From an uncultured Pelagibacteraceae bacterium (GTDB lineage Bacteria; Pseudomonadota; Alphaproteobacteria; Pelagibacterales; Pelagibacteraceae), in NCBI GenBank assembly GCA_902580895.1, contig CACHMJ010000004.1:1-64000 (forward strand): a stretch of DNA of 64,000 bases. Direction: 5' to 3'. This document shows, one piece after another, positions 1 through 10,940 of the stretch. The first letter of the stretch is position 1. Each line of letters opens with the position of its first letter. A model generated the notes under the pieces. The model was not told where the DNA came from and ran no database searches. It saw nothing but the letters and a program-made list of their open reading frames with translations. A program made the position numbers and the translations under genes.

Positions 1-876
1 GTAATTTTAGATTGGGCAAAAGCTGATGCAGCAAAAAGAACAGGACCATCTAACCATGAGGGCAGACATTGGAATGATACTTTAACCGTTAATCTTTGGG
101 TGGCTTCCCCAATGATGGCAGCTTATTCGTTTGCAAAACAAATTATTAAAGTCCCTGACAATGAAGATAAATTAATAAAGGATTGGTTTGAAAGAATTGT
201 TAAAAAAAATAAACATCTTATGTATGGCATGACATATAAACAAGGCACTCAAGCAATAGGTGTTCCAAAAAGAGCCCATAACCATGCACTTTCTTCAGCT
301 ATAGCACACATGGAATTAGGAATTCTGTTAAACGATAATATTCAGTTTCGTAAAGCTTTTAAAAATTATGAGGCAGCAATTAAACACCAAAGAGGAGATG
401 GAAGCTTACCTATTGAAACAAGACGTGGTGGAAGAGCTATGTTTTATCAAGGAAGAGCCATGAATGCTTTAGCAGTAATAGCAATTATCGCTGAAAACCA
501 GGGCTATAACATTTGGGAGTATGAATATAGAGGAAGGAATTATCACAATCTTGTTAAGTTTTTTATAGATTTCACAGAGACTAATGAGATTGTATTTAAA
601 TACGCTAAAGAGATGAAATCACCTGGGCCTGCTAAGAATTATAAAGTTCAAGATCTAGATAGTAGATCTAGTAGTAATTGGGGATGGCTCTATGCTTATG
701 TTACTCGATTTCCAGATCATGAGAATGTTCAAAGATTAAAACAATGGTCTACTGATCAAAGCAACCTTAATAATTATCAAAGAAAAATAGTTCTTAATTT
801 TGAAAATATTTTAAAAAGAAACTTTGGCACTTCATCTTGGACAGTGGTTGAACCTAATTGTCATTTTACTAAGTAG
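1..876 (+). CDS. Alginate-lyase-superfamily-like protein, 5' truncated by window edge
   Basis: Frame 1 is open from base 1 (VILDWAKADAAKRTGPSNHEGRHWNDTLTVNLWVASPMMA...) into the 100..876 ORF; all-alpha, H/N/R/W-rich motifs (NHEGRHWNDT, RAHNHALSSAIAHMELG, DGSLPIETRRGGRAMFYQGRAMNAL) resemble alginate_lyase-type proteins. Confidence 0.5.
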   Translation, partial: VILDWAKADAAKRTGPSNHEGRHWNDTLTVNLWVASPMMAAYSFAKQIIKVPDNEDKLIKDWFERIVKKNKHLMYGMTYKQGTQAIGVPKRAHNHALSSAIAHMELGILLNDNIQFRKAFKNYEAAIKHQRGDGSLPIETRRGGRAMFYQGRAMNALAVIAIIAENQGYNIWEYEYRGRNYHNLVKFFIDFTETNEIVFKYAKEMKSPGPAKNYKVQDLDSRSSSNWGWLYAYVTRFPDHENVQRLKQWSTDQSNLNNYQRKIVLNFENILKRNFGTSSWTVVEPNCHFTK

Positions 877-2149
877 CTCTAATTGTTGGCAGACAATAAA
901 AATCAGCTGTATCTATTTTAGAAGAGTATTGTCTTCTCATATTCCATTTTTTATGAACCCCAGCGCTTGCAAGACTTAAAGTTGATCTGCCATATCTATA
1001 ATTAGTATTATCAATTGATCGCATTAAACTTTTTATCTTTTCATCTTTTTCTGATGAAAATAAATTTTTTCTACCATCGTCGTTACGTAGTCCTGTAAGC
1101 ATGACACCTGCTTTCTGATATCGGTATCCATCTTTGAAAATACTTTCTAAAATTGAGACTGCAGTTTTAACAGTTTCAATACTATTATTTGTTGCAATTG
1201 GAAAATCAATTGTCTTTGCATTTGAATAATAACCATAGTCTCTTTGAAAAGGACTGGTTCTGACAAAAACCGTAATTGCTTTTGCAACTAAAGACTCTGA
1301 TCTAATTTTCTCAGATGCATTTAAACAATAGTTTGCAACCGCTTCTTTTAATTCTTGAAATTTTTCAATTCTTTTTCCAAACGATCTTGAAACGACACAG
1401 CTCTTCCTCTTTGTTTGTGTTGTTTCTAAATTAATACATGGTACTCCTCTAAGTTCCATTGCAGTTCTTGAACTTAAAACGTTTGAACATTTTTTGATCC
1501 ACGTATTAGATTTATTCTTAAGTTGTTTTGCATTATAAATTCCATTCTTTTGATAAAACTTGGTAAGCTGTCTACCAACACCCCACACATCATTAATTTC
1601 AACTTTCTCTAAAATAGGATCTAAATTCTCAATGCCAATTAAACTTGTGACTCCTGATTGTTTTTTCTTTGCAATATGATTTGCAACTTTACTTAAAGTT
1701 TTAGTTTTAGCGATACCAATACTAGTTGGAATGCCAGTCCATTGTAAAACTGTTTCTCTAATTTCTCTTCCAACTTTTTCAACTTCAGTATCTGGAAAAT
1801 TAGACAAATCTATAAATGCTTCATCAATTGAATATACCTCTATTTCAGTATTAAATCTTTTCAGAGTTCTCATTACCCTTCTAGATAAATCTCCATACAA
1901 AGAGTAATTTGATGAAAAAACTTCAACTTTATTTTTTACAATAATATCTTTTGCTTTAAAATAAGGTTCACCCATCTTGATCCCCAGCGCCTTTGCTTCA
2001 TTGGATCTGGAAATGATACAACCATCATTATTGGATAAAACAACCACAGGTTTTTTTCTTATTTTTGGATTAAATAATCTTTCACATGAAACATAGAAAG
2101 AATTACAATCAACTAAGCCTATTTTTTTAGTACGTAGAATGGATGACAT
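869..2149 (-). CDS. umuC: Y-family DNA polymerase, UmuC-like (Pol V subunit)
   Basis: GLVDCNSFYVSCERLFNP, VEVYSIDEAFIDLS, GIPTSIGIAKTKTLSKVANHIAKK; overlaps umuD upstream. Confidence 0.93.
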   Translation of the reverse strand: MSSILRTKKIGLVDCNSFYVSCERLFNPKIRKKPVVVLSNNDGCIISRSNEAKALGIKMGEPYFKAKDIIVKNKVEVFSSNYSLYGDLSRRVMRTLKRFNTEIEVYSIDEAFIDLSNFPDTEVEKVGREIRETVLQWTGIPTSIGIAKTKTLSKVANHIAKKKQSGVTSLIGIENLDPILEKVEINDVWGVGRQLTKFYQKNGIYNAKQLKNKSNTWIKKCSNVLSSRTAMELRGVPCINLETTQTKRKSCVVSRSFGKRIEKFQELKEAVANYCLNASEKIRSESLVAKAITVFVRTSPFQRDYGYYSNAKTIDFPIATNNSIETVKTAVSILESIFKDGYRYQKAGVMLTGLRNDDGRKNLFSSEKDEKIKSLMRSIDNTNYRYGRSTLSLASAGVHKKWNMRRQYSSKIDTADFYCLPTIRAT

Positions 2150-2522
2150 AAGTCACAACCCCCCAAATAAAAACATCCTCTTCTTCATTAATTAAAATTC
2201 TATTAGAAAAATTTTTAGAGCCAGAGGATAGAAATTTTTTATCTCTTTCTTGAACTAAAGTTTTAACTACAAGTTCATCGTGAACATTTGCAATAACCGT
2301 TGAAAAATTTTTTGGTTTTAAACTTTTATCGACAACCAATAAGTCTCCATCATTAATCCCAACATCGACCATGGATTTACCTTGAACCCTGATGATAAAA
2401 GTAGCTGGAACATTTTTGATTAAATGCATGTTCAGATCGATATCTTCTTCGATATAATCAGTGGCAGGTGATGGGAAACCAGCACCAGCTTTATGCAGAT
2501 AATAGGGAATAGTTAGTTTCAT
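2127..2522 (-). CDS. umuD: UmuD-like S24 peptidase; start refined to internal ATG (MKLTIPYYLHKAGAGFPSPATDYIEEDIDLN)
   Basis: FPSPATDYIEEDIDLN, VQGKSMVDVGINDGDLLVVD; the ORF-track start at 2552 lies between a predicted -35 and -10. Confidence 0.88.
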   Translation of the reverse strand: MKLTIPYYLHKAGAGFPSPATDYIEEDIDLNMHLIKNVPATFIIRVQGKSMVDVGINDGDLLVVDKSLKPKNFSTVIANVHDELVVKTLVQERDKKFLSSGSKNFSNRILINEEEDVFIWGVVTYVIHSTY

Positions 2523-2537
2523 GTTCTTGTTTTGTTC
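2523..2537 (-). promoter_or_regulatory. Alphaproteobacterial-type SOS/LexA box, GAAC-N7-GAAC
   Basis: + strand GTTCTTGTTTTGTTC; minus-strand promoter TTGCGT (2569-2564) -N17- TATAAA (2546-2541), so the box covers the predicted +1. Confidence 0.7.
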
Positions 2538-2706
2538 TAATTTATAGCCCATTTATACAATGCACGCAAGAGGTTGTATTTTGAGTCCGTAATTGAATCA
2601 AAAGTGAATCAAAACGTGAACATCAAAACTATATTTTGTATGCTTGTGGATAACTTCAACCAAGGATAGTTTTAAATTCTAATTTAATTATAAAAGGAGA
2701 AAAATA

Positions 2707-3057
2707 ATGAGTTCAATTGAAGTCAAAACTTTTGACAATCCAGACGAAAGTAACACGAATTTTAAAAATGCTAAAATAGATATTGTGAAAGTAGGAGATC
2801 AAAGAGTTATGAGATTAGTTTTACAACCAGGTTGGAAATGGTCACAAGACATTAAGCCAACAGTTGGCACAGATAGCTGTAAAGCAAAACATCTAGGTGT
2901 AATTGTTTCAGGAGCAGTTTGCGCAAAACATGATGATGGAACTGAATTAACTTATAAAGCTGGTGATGCATATTCAATAGAACCAGGTCATGATGGTTGG
3001 GTAGTAGGTGATAAACCTGCAGTAGTTTATGAGTTTCATGGAAAATGGGGAGAATAG
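2707..3057 (+). CDS. Small cupin-like protein
   Basis: 116 aa; HLGVIVSGAVCAKHDDGTELTYKAGDAYSIEPGHDGWVVGDKPAVVYEFHGKW cupin-like motifs; AAGGAG RBS. Confidence 0.6.
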   Translation: MSSIEVKTFDNPDESNTNFKNAKIDIVKVGDQRVMRLVLQPGWKWSQDIKPTVGTDSCKAKHLGVIVSGAVCAKHDDGTELTYKAGDAYSIEPGHDGWVVGDKPAVVYEFHGKWGE

Positions 3058-3419
3058 TGAAAAAACTATCGTGTCATTGTGGTGCTATAGAGGCTGAAAT
3101 AAATTTAGAGGGAGACTTAGCTAAAGTAATAAAATGCAATTGTTCTATTTGTAAAAGAAAAGGAGCAATTATGTCTATGGTAAAAAACGAAGATTTTAAA
3201 ATTACTAAAGGCCAAGATAAATTAAAACTTTATCAATTTCATTCAAAAGTTGCCAAACATTACTTTTGCTCAGACTGTGGAATTTATACCCATCACAACC
3301 CAAGAATAAATCCAGCGATGACGGGATTTAATGTTGGGTGTATTGATGAAATAAATACTTTTGATATCAAAGATGTTCCAGTAAACGATGGTCAAAATCA
3401 TCCTTTAGATAAAAAATAA
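3045..3419 (+). CDS. GFA/CENP-V family zinc-binding protein
   Basis: CHCGAIEAEI...KCNCSICKRKGAI...YFCSDCGIYTHHNPRINP cysteine pattern. Confidence 0.8.
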   Translation: MGRIVKKLSCHCGAIEAEINLEGDLAKVIKCNCSICKRKGAIMSMVKNEDFKITKGQDKLKLYQFHSKVAKHYFCSDCGIYTHHNPRINPAMTGFNVGCIDEINTFDIKDVPVNDGQNHPLDKK

Positions 3420-3424
3420 TTTTC

Positions 3425-4348
3425 ATGCAACAATTTAGTTTATGTTTTGGTAAGGTAAAAAAAGACTGTTTAAAGTTCATTAAATCTCAAGAGACAAAAG
3501 CTGATAAATTTAAAAATAAAGAAAGAATGATTAAATCTTTCTTAATTCCGTTATGTTTTTGGATTAGTAAAAAAGCTGATAAAAAAAAACCGTATTTTGT
3601 AGGATTAGCAGGAGGGCAAGGAACTGGTAAAACTACAATTAGTTCTTTAATCAGAATTATCTTAACTAAATACTTTAAATTAAATGTTTTTAGGATTTCA
3701 ATAGATGACTTCTATAAAACAAGAAAAGAGCGAATAAATTTATCAAAAAGAGTTCATCCTATGCTCTTAACTAGAGGTGTACCCGGAACACATGACATTA
3801 ATATGATGCTGAACTTTTTTAAAAAGTCAAAAAGTAAGAAATTCAATAGATTAAAATTACCAACATTTAATAAAGCTATCGATGACAGGTTTAACAAAAA
3901 AAGATGGTACAATTTAAAGAAGAGACCAGATGTTATTATTTTTGAAGGATGGTGTGTTGGTGCAAAATCAGAAAAAAATAATACTTTAAAGAAAACAATT
4001 AATTCATTGGAAAAGGCAAAAGATCAAAAACAGATTTGGAGAAAATACGTTAATAATCAATTAAAATCAAAATATAAAAATTTATATTCACAATTAAATT
4101 GTTTGGTTTATCTAAAAGCAAAAAATTTTAGCTTGTTACAAAAATGGAGAATGAAACAAGAAAGGAAACTTTGGGTTCAAAGCAAAGTGAAATCAAAAAT
4201 AATGAGTAGAGGAGATGTATTAAATTTTATGCAAACTTATCAAAGAATTACTCAAAACATGTTTAGAAATATGCCAAAATATGCATCCGTTATATTCAAT
4301 TTAAATAGTAACCATCAAATTAAATCTGCTGTATATAAAAAGAAATGA
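3425..4348 (+). CDS. D-glycerate 3-kinase-like P-loop kinase
   Basis: GLAGGQGTGKTTISSLI Walker A, SIDDFYKTRKERINLSKRVHPMLLTRGVPGTHDI, IFEGWCVGA. Confidence 0.75.
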   Translation: MQQFSLCFGKVKKDCLKFIKSQETKADKFKNKERMIKSFLIPLCFWISKKADKKKPYFVGLAGGQGTGKTTISSLIRIILTKYFKLNVFRISIDDFYKTRKERINLSKRVHPMLLTRGVPGTHDINMMLNFFKKSKSKKFNRLKLPTFNKAIDDRFNKKRWYNLKKRPDVIIFEGWCVGAKSEKNNTLKKTINSLEKAKDQKQIWRKYVNNQLKSKYKNLYSQLNCLVYLKAKNFSLLQKWRMKQERKLWVQSKVKSKIMSRGDVLNFMQTYQRITQNMFRNMPKYASVIFNLNSNHQIKSAVYKKK

Positions 4349-5640
4349 TTAGAATTTTATTTATAATAACAGGTTTCATATTTTTGTTAAATAATGCTAG
4401 TGCTGAAACTTTTTCTGTAGCATTAAAAAAGGCGTATAATGACAATAATGAGTTAAATGCTGAAAGAGAGAGTTTAAACATTTCTGAGCAAGAATTAAAA
4501 ATTTCAATTAGTTCATATTTACCATCAGTAACTTTGAGTGGAAGTAAAAGCTCAGAAGATACAAATAAATTAACTAATCAGAATGGAACAGATGCAACAA
4601 TCTCAGATGTAGACCCAACTGTGCAATCATTAACAATTACCCAAACATTAATAGATTTTGGGAGAGGCGCTGAATTAAGTAAAAGTAAAATTGGTATTGA
4701 ATTAGCTAAAGCAAAGCTTTTAAAAAAAGAACAAGAAATTCTATATAAATCAATTGAAGCTTATACAGGGTTAATTTCAGCAAATGAAAAACTTAAGATT
4801 AATAGATCCAATGTTAATCTGTTGGATCGACAGGTCGAAACAGATAGAATTAGGCTTGAGCGAGGAAACATATCCTTATCAGATGTTGCTCAATCAGAAT
4901 CCTCTTTAGCTGGAGCACAAGCAAAGTTAATCCAAGCTGAAAACGATTTTTTAACTAGTAAGCTAAATTATGAAAATGTGATTGGCACTATTAATGATGC
5001 AGAAGCACTAAATAAATCATCTATCACAATAGTTAATTTGCCCAATGAATTAAACTCTGCAATAGAGATATCAAAAAAAGGTAATCCAGATTTAATTATA
5101 GCACAGCTTGAATATGAACAATCAAAAAAAGATACAACTAGTGCAAGATCTGATTTAGCCCCAACAGCTACCTTATCTTTTGATAGATCAAAAACAGATG
5201 ATCTAAGTTCTACCTATGATGAAAAAGAGCAAGATACTTTAAAAGCAACTGTAACATGGCCTTTTTTTTCAGGCGGTAAAAATTATGCAAATTTAAATAA
5301 AAATAAAAGTTTGGAAACTCAAAAAAATCTTCTTTTAAATAACATGATTAAAAAAAATCAAACAGATGTTGCAAGTGCCTGGTCAAATTATCAATCAAAC
5401 AAAAGTCTACTTAATTCTGTAAGAGCTCAGGTGAATGCTGCAGAAATTGCAAATGAGGGAATTGTAGCTGAATATAATAGTGGTTCAGATAGAACTACTT
5501 TAGAGGTTATTCAGTCTAACTCTTTATTACTGAATGCTCAGATTTCGTTAGCAGACTCAGAGAGAAACTACATTCTTTCGCAGTTTAATCTTTTAAAATC
5601 TATCGGATTGCTCAATAGCGAATATCTTAAATTAAGATAA
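4345..5640 (+). CDS. tolC: TolC-family outer membrane efflux protein
   Basis: Signal peptide, two OEP-like repeats, LEVIQSNSLLLNAQISLADSERNYILSQFNLLKSIG. Confidence 0.85.
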   Translation: MIRILFIITGFIFLLNNASAETFSVALKKAYNDNNELNAERESLNISEQELKISISSYLPSVTLSGSKSSEDTNKLTNQNGTDATISDVDPTVQSLTITQTLIDFGRGAELSKSKIGIELAKAKLLKKEQEILYKSIEAYTGLISANEKLKINRSNVNLLDRQVETDRIRLERGNISLSDVAQSESSLAGAQAKLIQAENDFLTSKLNYENVIGTINDAEALNKSSITIVNLPNELNSAIEISKKGNPDLIIAQLEYEQSKKDTTSARSDLAPTATLSFDRSKTDDLSSTYDEKEQDTLKATVTWPFFSGGKNYANLNKNKSLETQKNLLLNNMIKKNQTDVASAWSNYQSNKSLLNSVRAQVNAAEIANEGIVAEYNSGSDRTTLEVIQSNSLLLNAQISLADSERNYILSQFNLLKSIGLLNSEYLKLR

Positions 5641-5682
5641 AATTAGCTTTTTTAGGCTTAAATAAATAAATCTTGCCAATGA

Positions 5683-5697
5683 GAACAAAATGTGTAC
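5683..5697 (+). promoter_or_regulatory. SOS-box-like GAAC-N7-GTAC upstream of recA
   Basis: GAACAAAATGTGTAC, one mismatch from GAAC-N7-GAAC, 51 nt before the recA start. Confidence 0.5.
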
Positions 5698-5747
5698 ATT
5701 TATAAGCATGATTCGAGTGACAAAAATATTAAAAAAAGAGGCAAAAA

Positions 5748-6896
5748 ATGACTAAAAATAACTTAAAAGTAGTTAAATCTACTAAAGATCAAGAATTGGA
5801 TAATAAAGAGAAAAATAAAGCTTTAGACGCAGCAATCAGCCAAATCACTGATAATTTTGGAAAAGGTTCTGTAATGAAGCTTGGTGAAAAAAGAGCAATG
5901 GATATCGAGTCGATATCAACAGGTTCTTTAAGTTTAGATTTAGCTTTAGGAATAGGCGGCTTACCTAAAGGAAGAATTATTGAAGTTTACGGACCAGAGT
6001 CTTCTGGAAAAACTACATTAGCATTACAAGTTGTTGCTGAAGCTCAAAAAGCAGGTGGAATTTGTGCATTTGTTGATGCAGAGCATGCTTTAGATCCAGT
6101 TTACGCAAAAAAATTAGGTGTAAATACTGAGGAGCTTTTAATTTCACAACCAGATGCTGGTGAACAAGCTTTAGAAATAGCAGATACATTAGTAAAATCA
6201 GGCTCTATTTCAGTTATCGTAATTGACTCAGTTGCAGCTTTAACTCCAAAAGCTGAAATTGAAGGTGAAATGGGAGATCATCATGTTGGTCTTCAGTCAA
6301 GATTAATGAGTCAAGCTTTAAGAAAATTAACTGGTTCAATTTCAAATACAAACACAATGATGATTTTCATTAACCAAATCAGAATGAAAATTGGAGTTAT
6401 GTTTGGAAGTCCAGAAACAACATCAGGTGGTAACGCACTTAAGTTTTACTCATCTGTAAGAATGGACATTAGAAGAATTGGTGCCATTAAAGACAAAGAT
6501 GAAATTATTGGAAATACTACAAGAGTTAAAGTAGTTAAAAACAAAGTTGCACCACCATTTAAAGTTGTCGAGTTTGATTTGATGTATGGAAGAGGTATCA
6601 GCAAAATGGGTGAGTTAGTCGACCTAGGTGCTAAAGCTGATATCATAGAAAAATCAGGAGCTTGGTATGCTTATAAAGGTGAGAAAATTGGACAAGGTAG
6701 AGAAAATGCAAAAACTTATCTTGCACAAAACCCTAAAGTTGCTGCAGAAATAGAAATGGCAATTAGAGAAAAAGCTGGTGTGATTTCAAAGAAAATTGAA
6801 GGAAATCCATTAAGCCCTGAAAAAATTGAAAAGGAGAAGAAAGTAGCTGAAAAAGAAGAGGCTGCAAAAGAGACTACTCCTACTAAAAAGAACTAG
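5748..6896 (+). CDS. recA: Recombinase RecA
   Basis: [51 protein letters not shown]. Confidence 0.99.
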   Translation: MTKNNLKVVKSTKDQELDNKEKNKALDAAISQITDNFGKGSVMKLGEKRAMDIESISTGSLSLDLALGIGGLPKGRIIEVYGPESSGKTTLALQVVAEAQKAGGICAFVDAEHALDPVYAKKLGVNTEELLISQPDAGEQALEIADTLVKSGSISVIVIDSVAALTPKAEIEGEMGDHHVGLQSRLMSQALRKLTGSISNTNTMMIFINQIRMKIGVMFGSPETTSGGNALKFYSSVRMDIRRIGAIKDKDEIIGNTTRVKVVKNKVAPPFKVVEFDLMYGRGISKMGELVDLGAKADIIEKSGAWYAYKGEKIGQGRENAKTYLAQNPKVAAEIEMAIREKAGVISKKIEGNPLSPEKIEKEKKVAEKEEAAKETTPTKKN

Positions 6897-6920
6897 AATT
6901 AAAGGTCATCTTTAAATTAT

Positions 6921-6945
6921 AAAGGCGCTTATTATAAGCGCCTTT
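6921..6945 (+). terminator. Hairpin after recA
   Basis: AAAGGCGCTT-ATTAT-AAGCGCCTTT perfect 10-bp stem, 5-nt loop; followed by CCCCC rather than a long T-tract. Confidence 0.6.
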
Positions 6946-6994
6946 CCCCCCATCGTTATCTAGACATAGAACAAAAAAGCTGTATTTTAAAAAT

Positions 6995-9661
6995 ATGGCG
7001 GACAAATCATTAAATGAAATAAGAAGTACCTTTCTTAAATATTTCGAAAAAAATGATCATAAAATTGTTGAGTCTAGCAATTTAGTCCCAAATAATGATC
7101 CAACCTTAATGTTTGCCAATTCAGGGATGGTTCAGTTTAAAAATGTATTTACTGGTTTAGAGAAAAGAGATTATCAAAGAGCTACTACTTCTCAAAAATG
7201 TGTTAGAGCGGGTGGTAAACATAATGATTTAGAAAATGTTGGTTATACACCAAGACATCATACTTTTTTTGAAATGTTAGGAAACTTTTCTTTTGGAGAT
7301 TATTTCAAAGAAAGAGGAATTGAACTTGCATGGAATTTAATCACTAAAGATTTTGGTTTAGATAAAAATAGGCTTTATGTGACCGTTTTTCATGAAGATG
7401 ATGAGGCTTTTAATTTCTGGAAAAAAATAGCGGGTTTTAGTGATGACAGAATAATTAGAATTGCAACATCGGATAATTTCTGGTCAATGGGTGAAACGGG
7501 TCCTTGCGGTCCTTGCTCAGAAATATTTTTTGATCATGGTGATCACTTAAAAGGTGGATTGCCCGGAACCAAAGATCAAGATGGAGATCGTTTTATTGAA
7601 ATTTGGAACTTAGTCTTTATGCAATATGAGCAAGTTTCAAAAGATAAAAGAATAGATTTACCAAAACCATCTGTTGATACAGGGATGGGATTAGAGAGAA
7701 TTGCAGCTCTTTTACAAGGCACACATGATAATTATCAAACTGATCATTTTAAGAAATTAATTAGCTCAATATCTGAAGTAACAAAAGTCAAACAAGAAGA
7801 TAAGAATATATCAAGTTTTAGAGTAATTGCTGATCACTTAAGAGCAACCTCATTCCTTTTGGCCGAAGGAGTTTTACCCTCAAATGAAGGTCGTGGATAT
7901 GTTCTAAGAAGAATTATGAGAAGAGGAATGAGACATTCTCATTTGTTAGGATCTAAAGAACCAATTTTTTATAAAATTTTTGACTCGTTAAAAAACGAGA
8001 TGTCAGGAAACTATCCAGAGCTTGAAAGGTCTCAATCTTTAATCAAAGAAACTTTAAGAATGGAGGAGGAAAAATTTTTAGTTTTATTAGATAGAGGTAT
8101 CAAAATTTTGAATGATGAAATTGCGAAAATAGACAAAGTTTTACCTGGGGATGTCGCATTCAAATTATATGACACCTATGGTTTTCCATTAGATCTTACT
8201 GAAGACATTTTAAAGAATAAATCTTTAAAAGTTGATCATCAGAAATTTGATGAATTAATGAAAAAAAGTAAAGAACTTGCAAAAAAGAATTGGAAAGGTT
8301 CTGGGGATAGTTCTGAGGAAGCAATTTGGTTTTCAATAAAAGATAAAACTGGTCCAACAGAATTTTTAGGTTATGAGTCTAATCAGTCTGAGGGTGTTGT
8401 GTTAAACTTAATTAAAGATAACAAAGAAACAAAATCTTTATCTTCTGGTGAAGAAGGAATGATCATTACCAATCAAACTCCGTTTTATGGAGAGTCAGGA
8501 GGACAACTTGGAGACAAAGGTACAATTGTTTCTGGTAACTCTGTTTTTGAAGTAGAAGATACACAAAAAAAACTTGGAGACTTATTTGTTCATTATGGAT
8601 CTTTGAAAACTGGAGAAATAAAAATCAATGATGTAGTGGAAATGAAAATAGATGTAGAGAGAAGAGATAATCTAAAAGCTTATCACTCTGCAACCCACTT
8701 ACTCCATGAGTCATTAAGAAGAACTTTGGGTAAACATGTCATGCAAAAAGGATCATTAGTTGCTCCAGACAGATTAAGGTTTGACTTTAGCCATATGAAA
8801 CCAATTACTGATAAAGAGTTAGAGACTATTGATAAATTAGTTAATGAATATGTATCAAATAGTTCTGAGGTAACAACAAGAATTATGACACCAAAAGCTG
8901 CAATTGAAAAAGGAGCGCTGGCTTTTTTTGGAGAAAAATATGGAGAAGAAGTCCGTGTTGTATCTATGGGAAAGGAAAAAGAAGCATACTTTTCAACAGA
9001 GTTATGCGGGGGAACACATGTCAAAAATACCGGTGATATTGGAAAATTTAAAACTGTAAGCCAATCGTCTATTGCTGCGGGTGTTAGAAGAGTTGAAGCT
9101 CTAAGAGATAAACAACTTGAGGATTTTATTAAGAATAAAGAAAAATTATCAACTTTATCGACACAAAAAGATGAAGAAACGATTAAAGATTTGTCATCAC
9201 AAATTATTAAACTTGGAGGCAAACCAAATGTTGATAATAAAGATTTAAAAGATATTATAAAAAATCTTTCACGACAACTTGAACAACTAAATGTCAGTTC
9301 AGTTCTTCAAGACAAAACTAAAAACATTATTAAAGATGATAAGATAAATAATATAAAAGTTAGATTTCAAAAAGTCCAAGATTTACCTCCTAAAGATTTA
9401 AGAAAATTAGTTGACAATGGTAAAAAAGAATTAGGCGATGGTATTGTAATTGTTTTTGCAAGCAGTGAAGATAAGGTTGGCTTGGCAGTTGGTATTACTG
9501 ATAAATTAGTTGATAAATATGATGCTGTAAAATTTGCAAAATTAGGATCAGAGACAATTGGTGGAAAAGGCGGTGGTGGTAGAAAAGATTTTGCTCAAGC
9601 AGGGGGTCAAGATAAGAGCAAAATTGATGAAGCTTTTGAAAAAATTAAGTCTTTAATTTAA
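6995..9661 (+). CDS. alaS: Alanyl-tRNA synthetase
   Basis: [59 protein letters not shown]-terminal [16 protein letters not shown]. Confidence 0.99.
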   Translation: MADKSLNEIRSTFLKYFEKNDHKIVESSNLVPNNDPTLMFANSGMVQFKNVFTGLEKRDYQRATTSQKCVRAGGKHNDLENVGYTPRHHTFFEMLGNFSFGDYFKERGIELAWNLITKDFGLDKNRLYVTVFHEDDEAFNFWKKIAGFSDDRIIRIATSDNFWSMGETGPCGPCSEIFFDHGDHLKGGLPGTKDQDGDRFIEIWNLVFMQYEQVSKDKRIDLPKPSVDTGMGLERIAALLQGTHDNYQTDHFKKLISSISEVTKVKQEDKNISSFRVIADHLRATSFLLAEGVLPSNEGRGYVLRRIMRRGMRHSHLLGSKEPIFYKIFDSLKNEMSGNYPELERSQSLIKETLRMEEEKFLVLLDRGIKILNDEIAKIDKVLPGDVAFKLYDTYGFPLDLTEDILKNKSLKVDHQKFDELMKKSKELAKKNWKGSGDSSEEAIWFSIKDKTGPTEFLGYESNQSEGVVLNLIKDNKETKSLSSGEEGMIITNQTPFYGESGGQLGDKGTIVSGNSVFEVEDTQKKLGDLFVHYGSLKTGEIKINDVVEMKIDVERRDNLKAYHSATHLLHESLRRTLGKHVMQKGSLVAPDRLRFDFSHMKPITDKELETIDKLVNEYVSNSSEVTTRIMTPKAAIEKGALAFFGEKYGEEVRVVSMGKEKEAYFSTELCGGTHVKNTGDIGKFKTVSQSSIAAGVRRVEALRDKQLEDFIKNKEKLSTLSTQKDEETIKDLSSQIIKLGGKPNVDNKDLKDIIKNLSRQLEQLNVSSVLQDKTKNIIKDDKINNIKVRFQKVQDLPPKDLRKLVDNGKKELGDGIVIVFASSEDKVGLAVGITDKLVDKYDAVKFAKLGSETIGGKGGGGRKDFAQAGGQDKSKIDEAFEKIKSLI

Positions 9662-10867
9662 TTTCTTTTTTAAATTATTATCAATTTCATCTAGAAATTG
9701 ATTAGTGGTTAAATACTTACTTGACGGACCAACTAATATCGCTAGGTCTTTGGTCATAGAACCACTTTCAACACAATCAATACAAACTTGCTCAATGGTA
9801 TTAGCAAAATTTATAAGTTCATCATTTCCATCTAATTTACCTCGGTGAGCTAGACCTCTTGTCCAGGCAAAAATCGAGGCAATAGGATTGGTTGATGTTT
9901 CTTTTCCTTGTTGATGCATTCTATAGTGTCTTGTAACCGTTCCATGTGCTGCCTCGGCTTCCATAATTTTTCCATCAGGAGTTAATAGCGTACTTGTCAT
10001 TAAACCTAAAGAACCATAACCTTGAGCCATCGTATCAGACTGAACATCACCATCGTAATTTTTACAAGCCCAAATATATTTTCCACTCCATTTCATTGCA
10101 CAAGCCACCATGTCGTCAATTAATCTATGTTCATAAGTAATTTTTTCCTTATCGAATTTTTCTTTAAATTCTTTGTTAAATACATCCTCAAATATATCTT
10201 TAAAACGTCCATCGTACTTTTTAAGGATTGTATTTTTTGTTGAAAGATATACTGGCCACTTTTTTATAAGACCGTAGCTAAAACAAGATCTTGCAAAATC
10301 CTCAATAGATTTATCTAGGTTATACATAGAAAGAGCAACACCTGGTCCAGTAAAATTAAATACTTCATATTTAATTTCATCTTTACCGTCCTCTGATGTC
10401 CACTTAACTTCCATCTTTCCTTTACCTGGGACTTTAAAATCAGTTGCTCTGTATTGATCACCAAAAGCATGTCTACCAATTACCACTGGATCTGACCATG
10501 AAGGCACTAATTTTGGAATGTTAGAACAAATTATGGGCTCTCTAAAAACAGTTCCACCAATGATATTTCTTATCGTCCCATTTGGTGATCTCCACATTTT
10601 TTTTAAACCAAATTCTTCAACTCGTGCTTCATCAGGGGTGATGGTTGCACACTTTATGCCTACGCCAATTTTCTTAATCGCATTAGCAGAGTCTATTGTA
10701 ATTTGGTCATCAGTATTATCTCTACTCTTCATACCCAAATCGTAGTACTCAATACCGATATCAAGATAAGGAAGGATTAATTTTTTTTTAATAAATTCCC
10801 AGATTATTCTGGTCATTTCATCACCATCTAACTCTACAATGGGGTTTTTTACAGTAATTTTGCTCAC
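9653..10867 (-). CDS. icd: Isocitrate dehydrogenase (NADP-dependent, monomer-fold II type)
   Basis: [44 protein letters not shown]. Confidence 0.97.
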   Translation of the reverse strand: MSKITVKNPIVELDGDEMTRIIWEFIKKKLILPYLDIGIEYYDLGMKSRDNTDDQITIDSANAIKKIGVGIKCATITPDEARVEEFGLKKMWRSPNGTIRNIIGGTVFREPIICSNIPKLVPSWSDPVVIGRHAFGDQYRATDFKVPGKGKMEVKWTSEDGKDEIKYEVFNFTGPGVALSMYNLDKSIEDFARSCFSYGLIKKWPVYLSTKNTILKKYDGRFKDIFEDVFNKEFKEKFDKEKITYEHRLIDDMVACAMKWSGKYIWACKNYDGDVQSDTMAQGYGSLGLMTSTLLTPDGKIMEAEAAHGTVTRHYRMHQQGKETSTNPIASIFAWTRGLAHRGKLDGNDELINFANTIEQVCIDCVESGSMTKDLAILVGPSSKYLTTNQFLDEIDNNLKKKLN

Positions 10868-10940
10868 TTTATTTATATCTTAATAATTGAATTTCGTAAT
10901 TTTATATACATATTAATGAAAAATTATCAAATAGAAGAAC

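Noticed and set aside
8683-9222. 179-aa minus-strand ORF inside alaS
   Set aside because: Fully antisense to well-supported AlaS coding sequence; low-complexity shadow-frame composition and no recognisable domain
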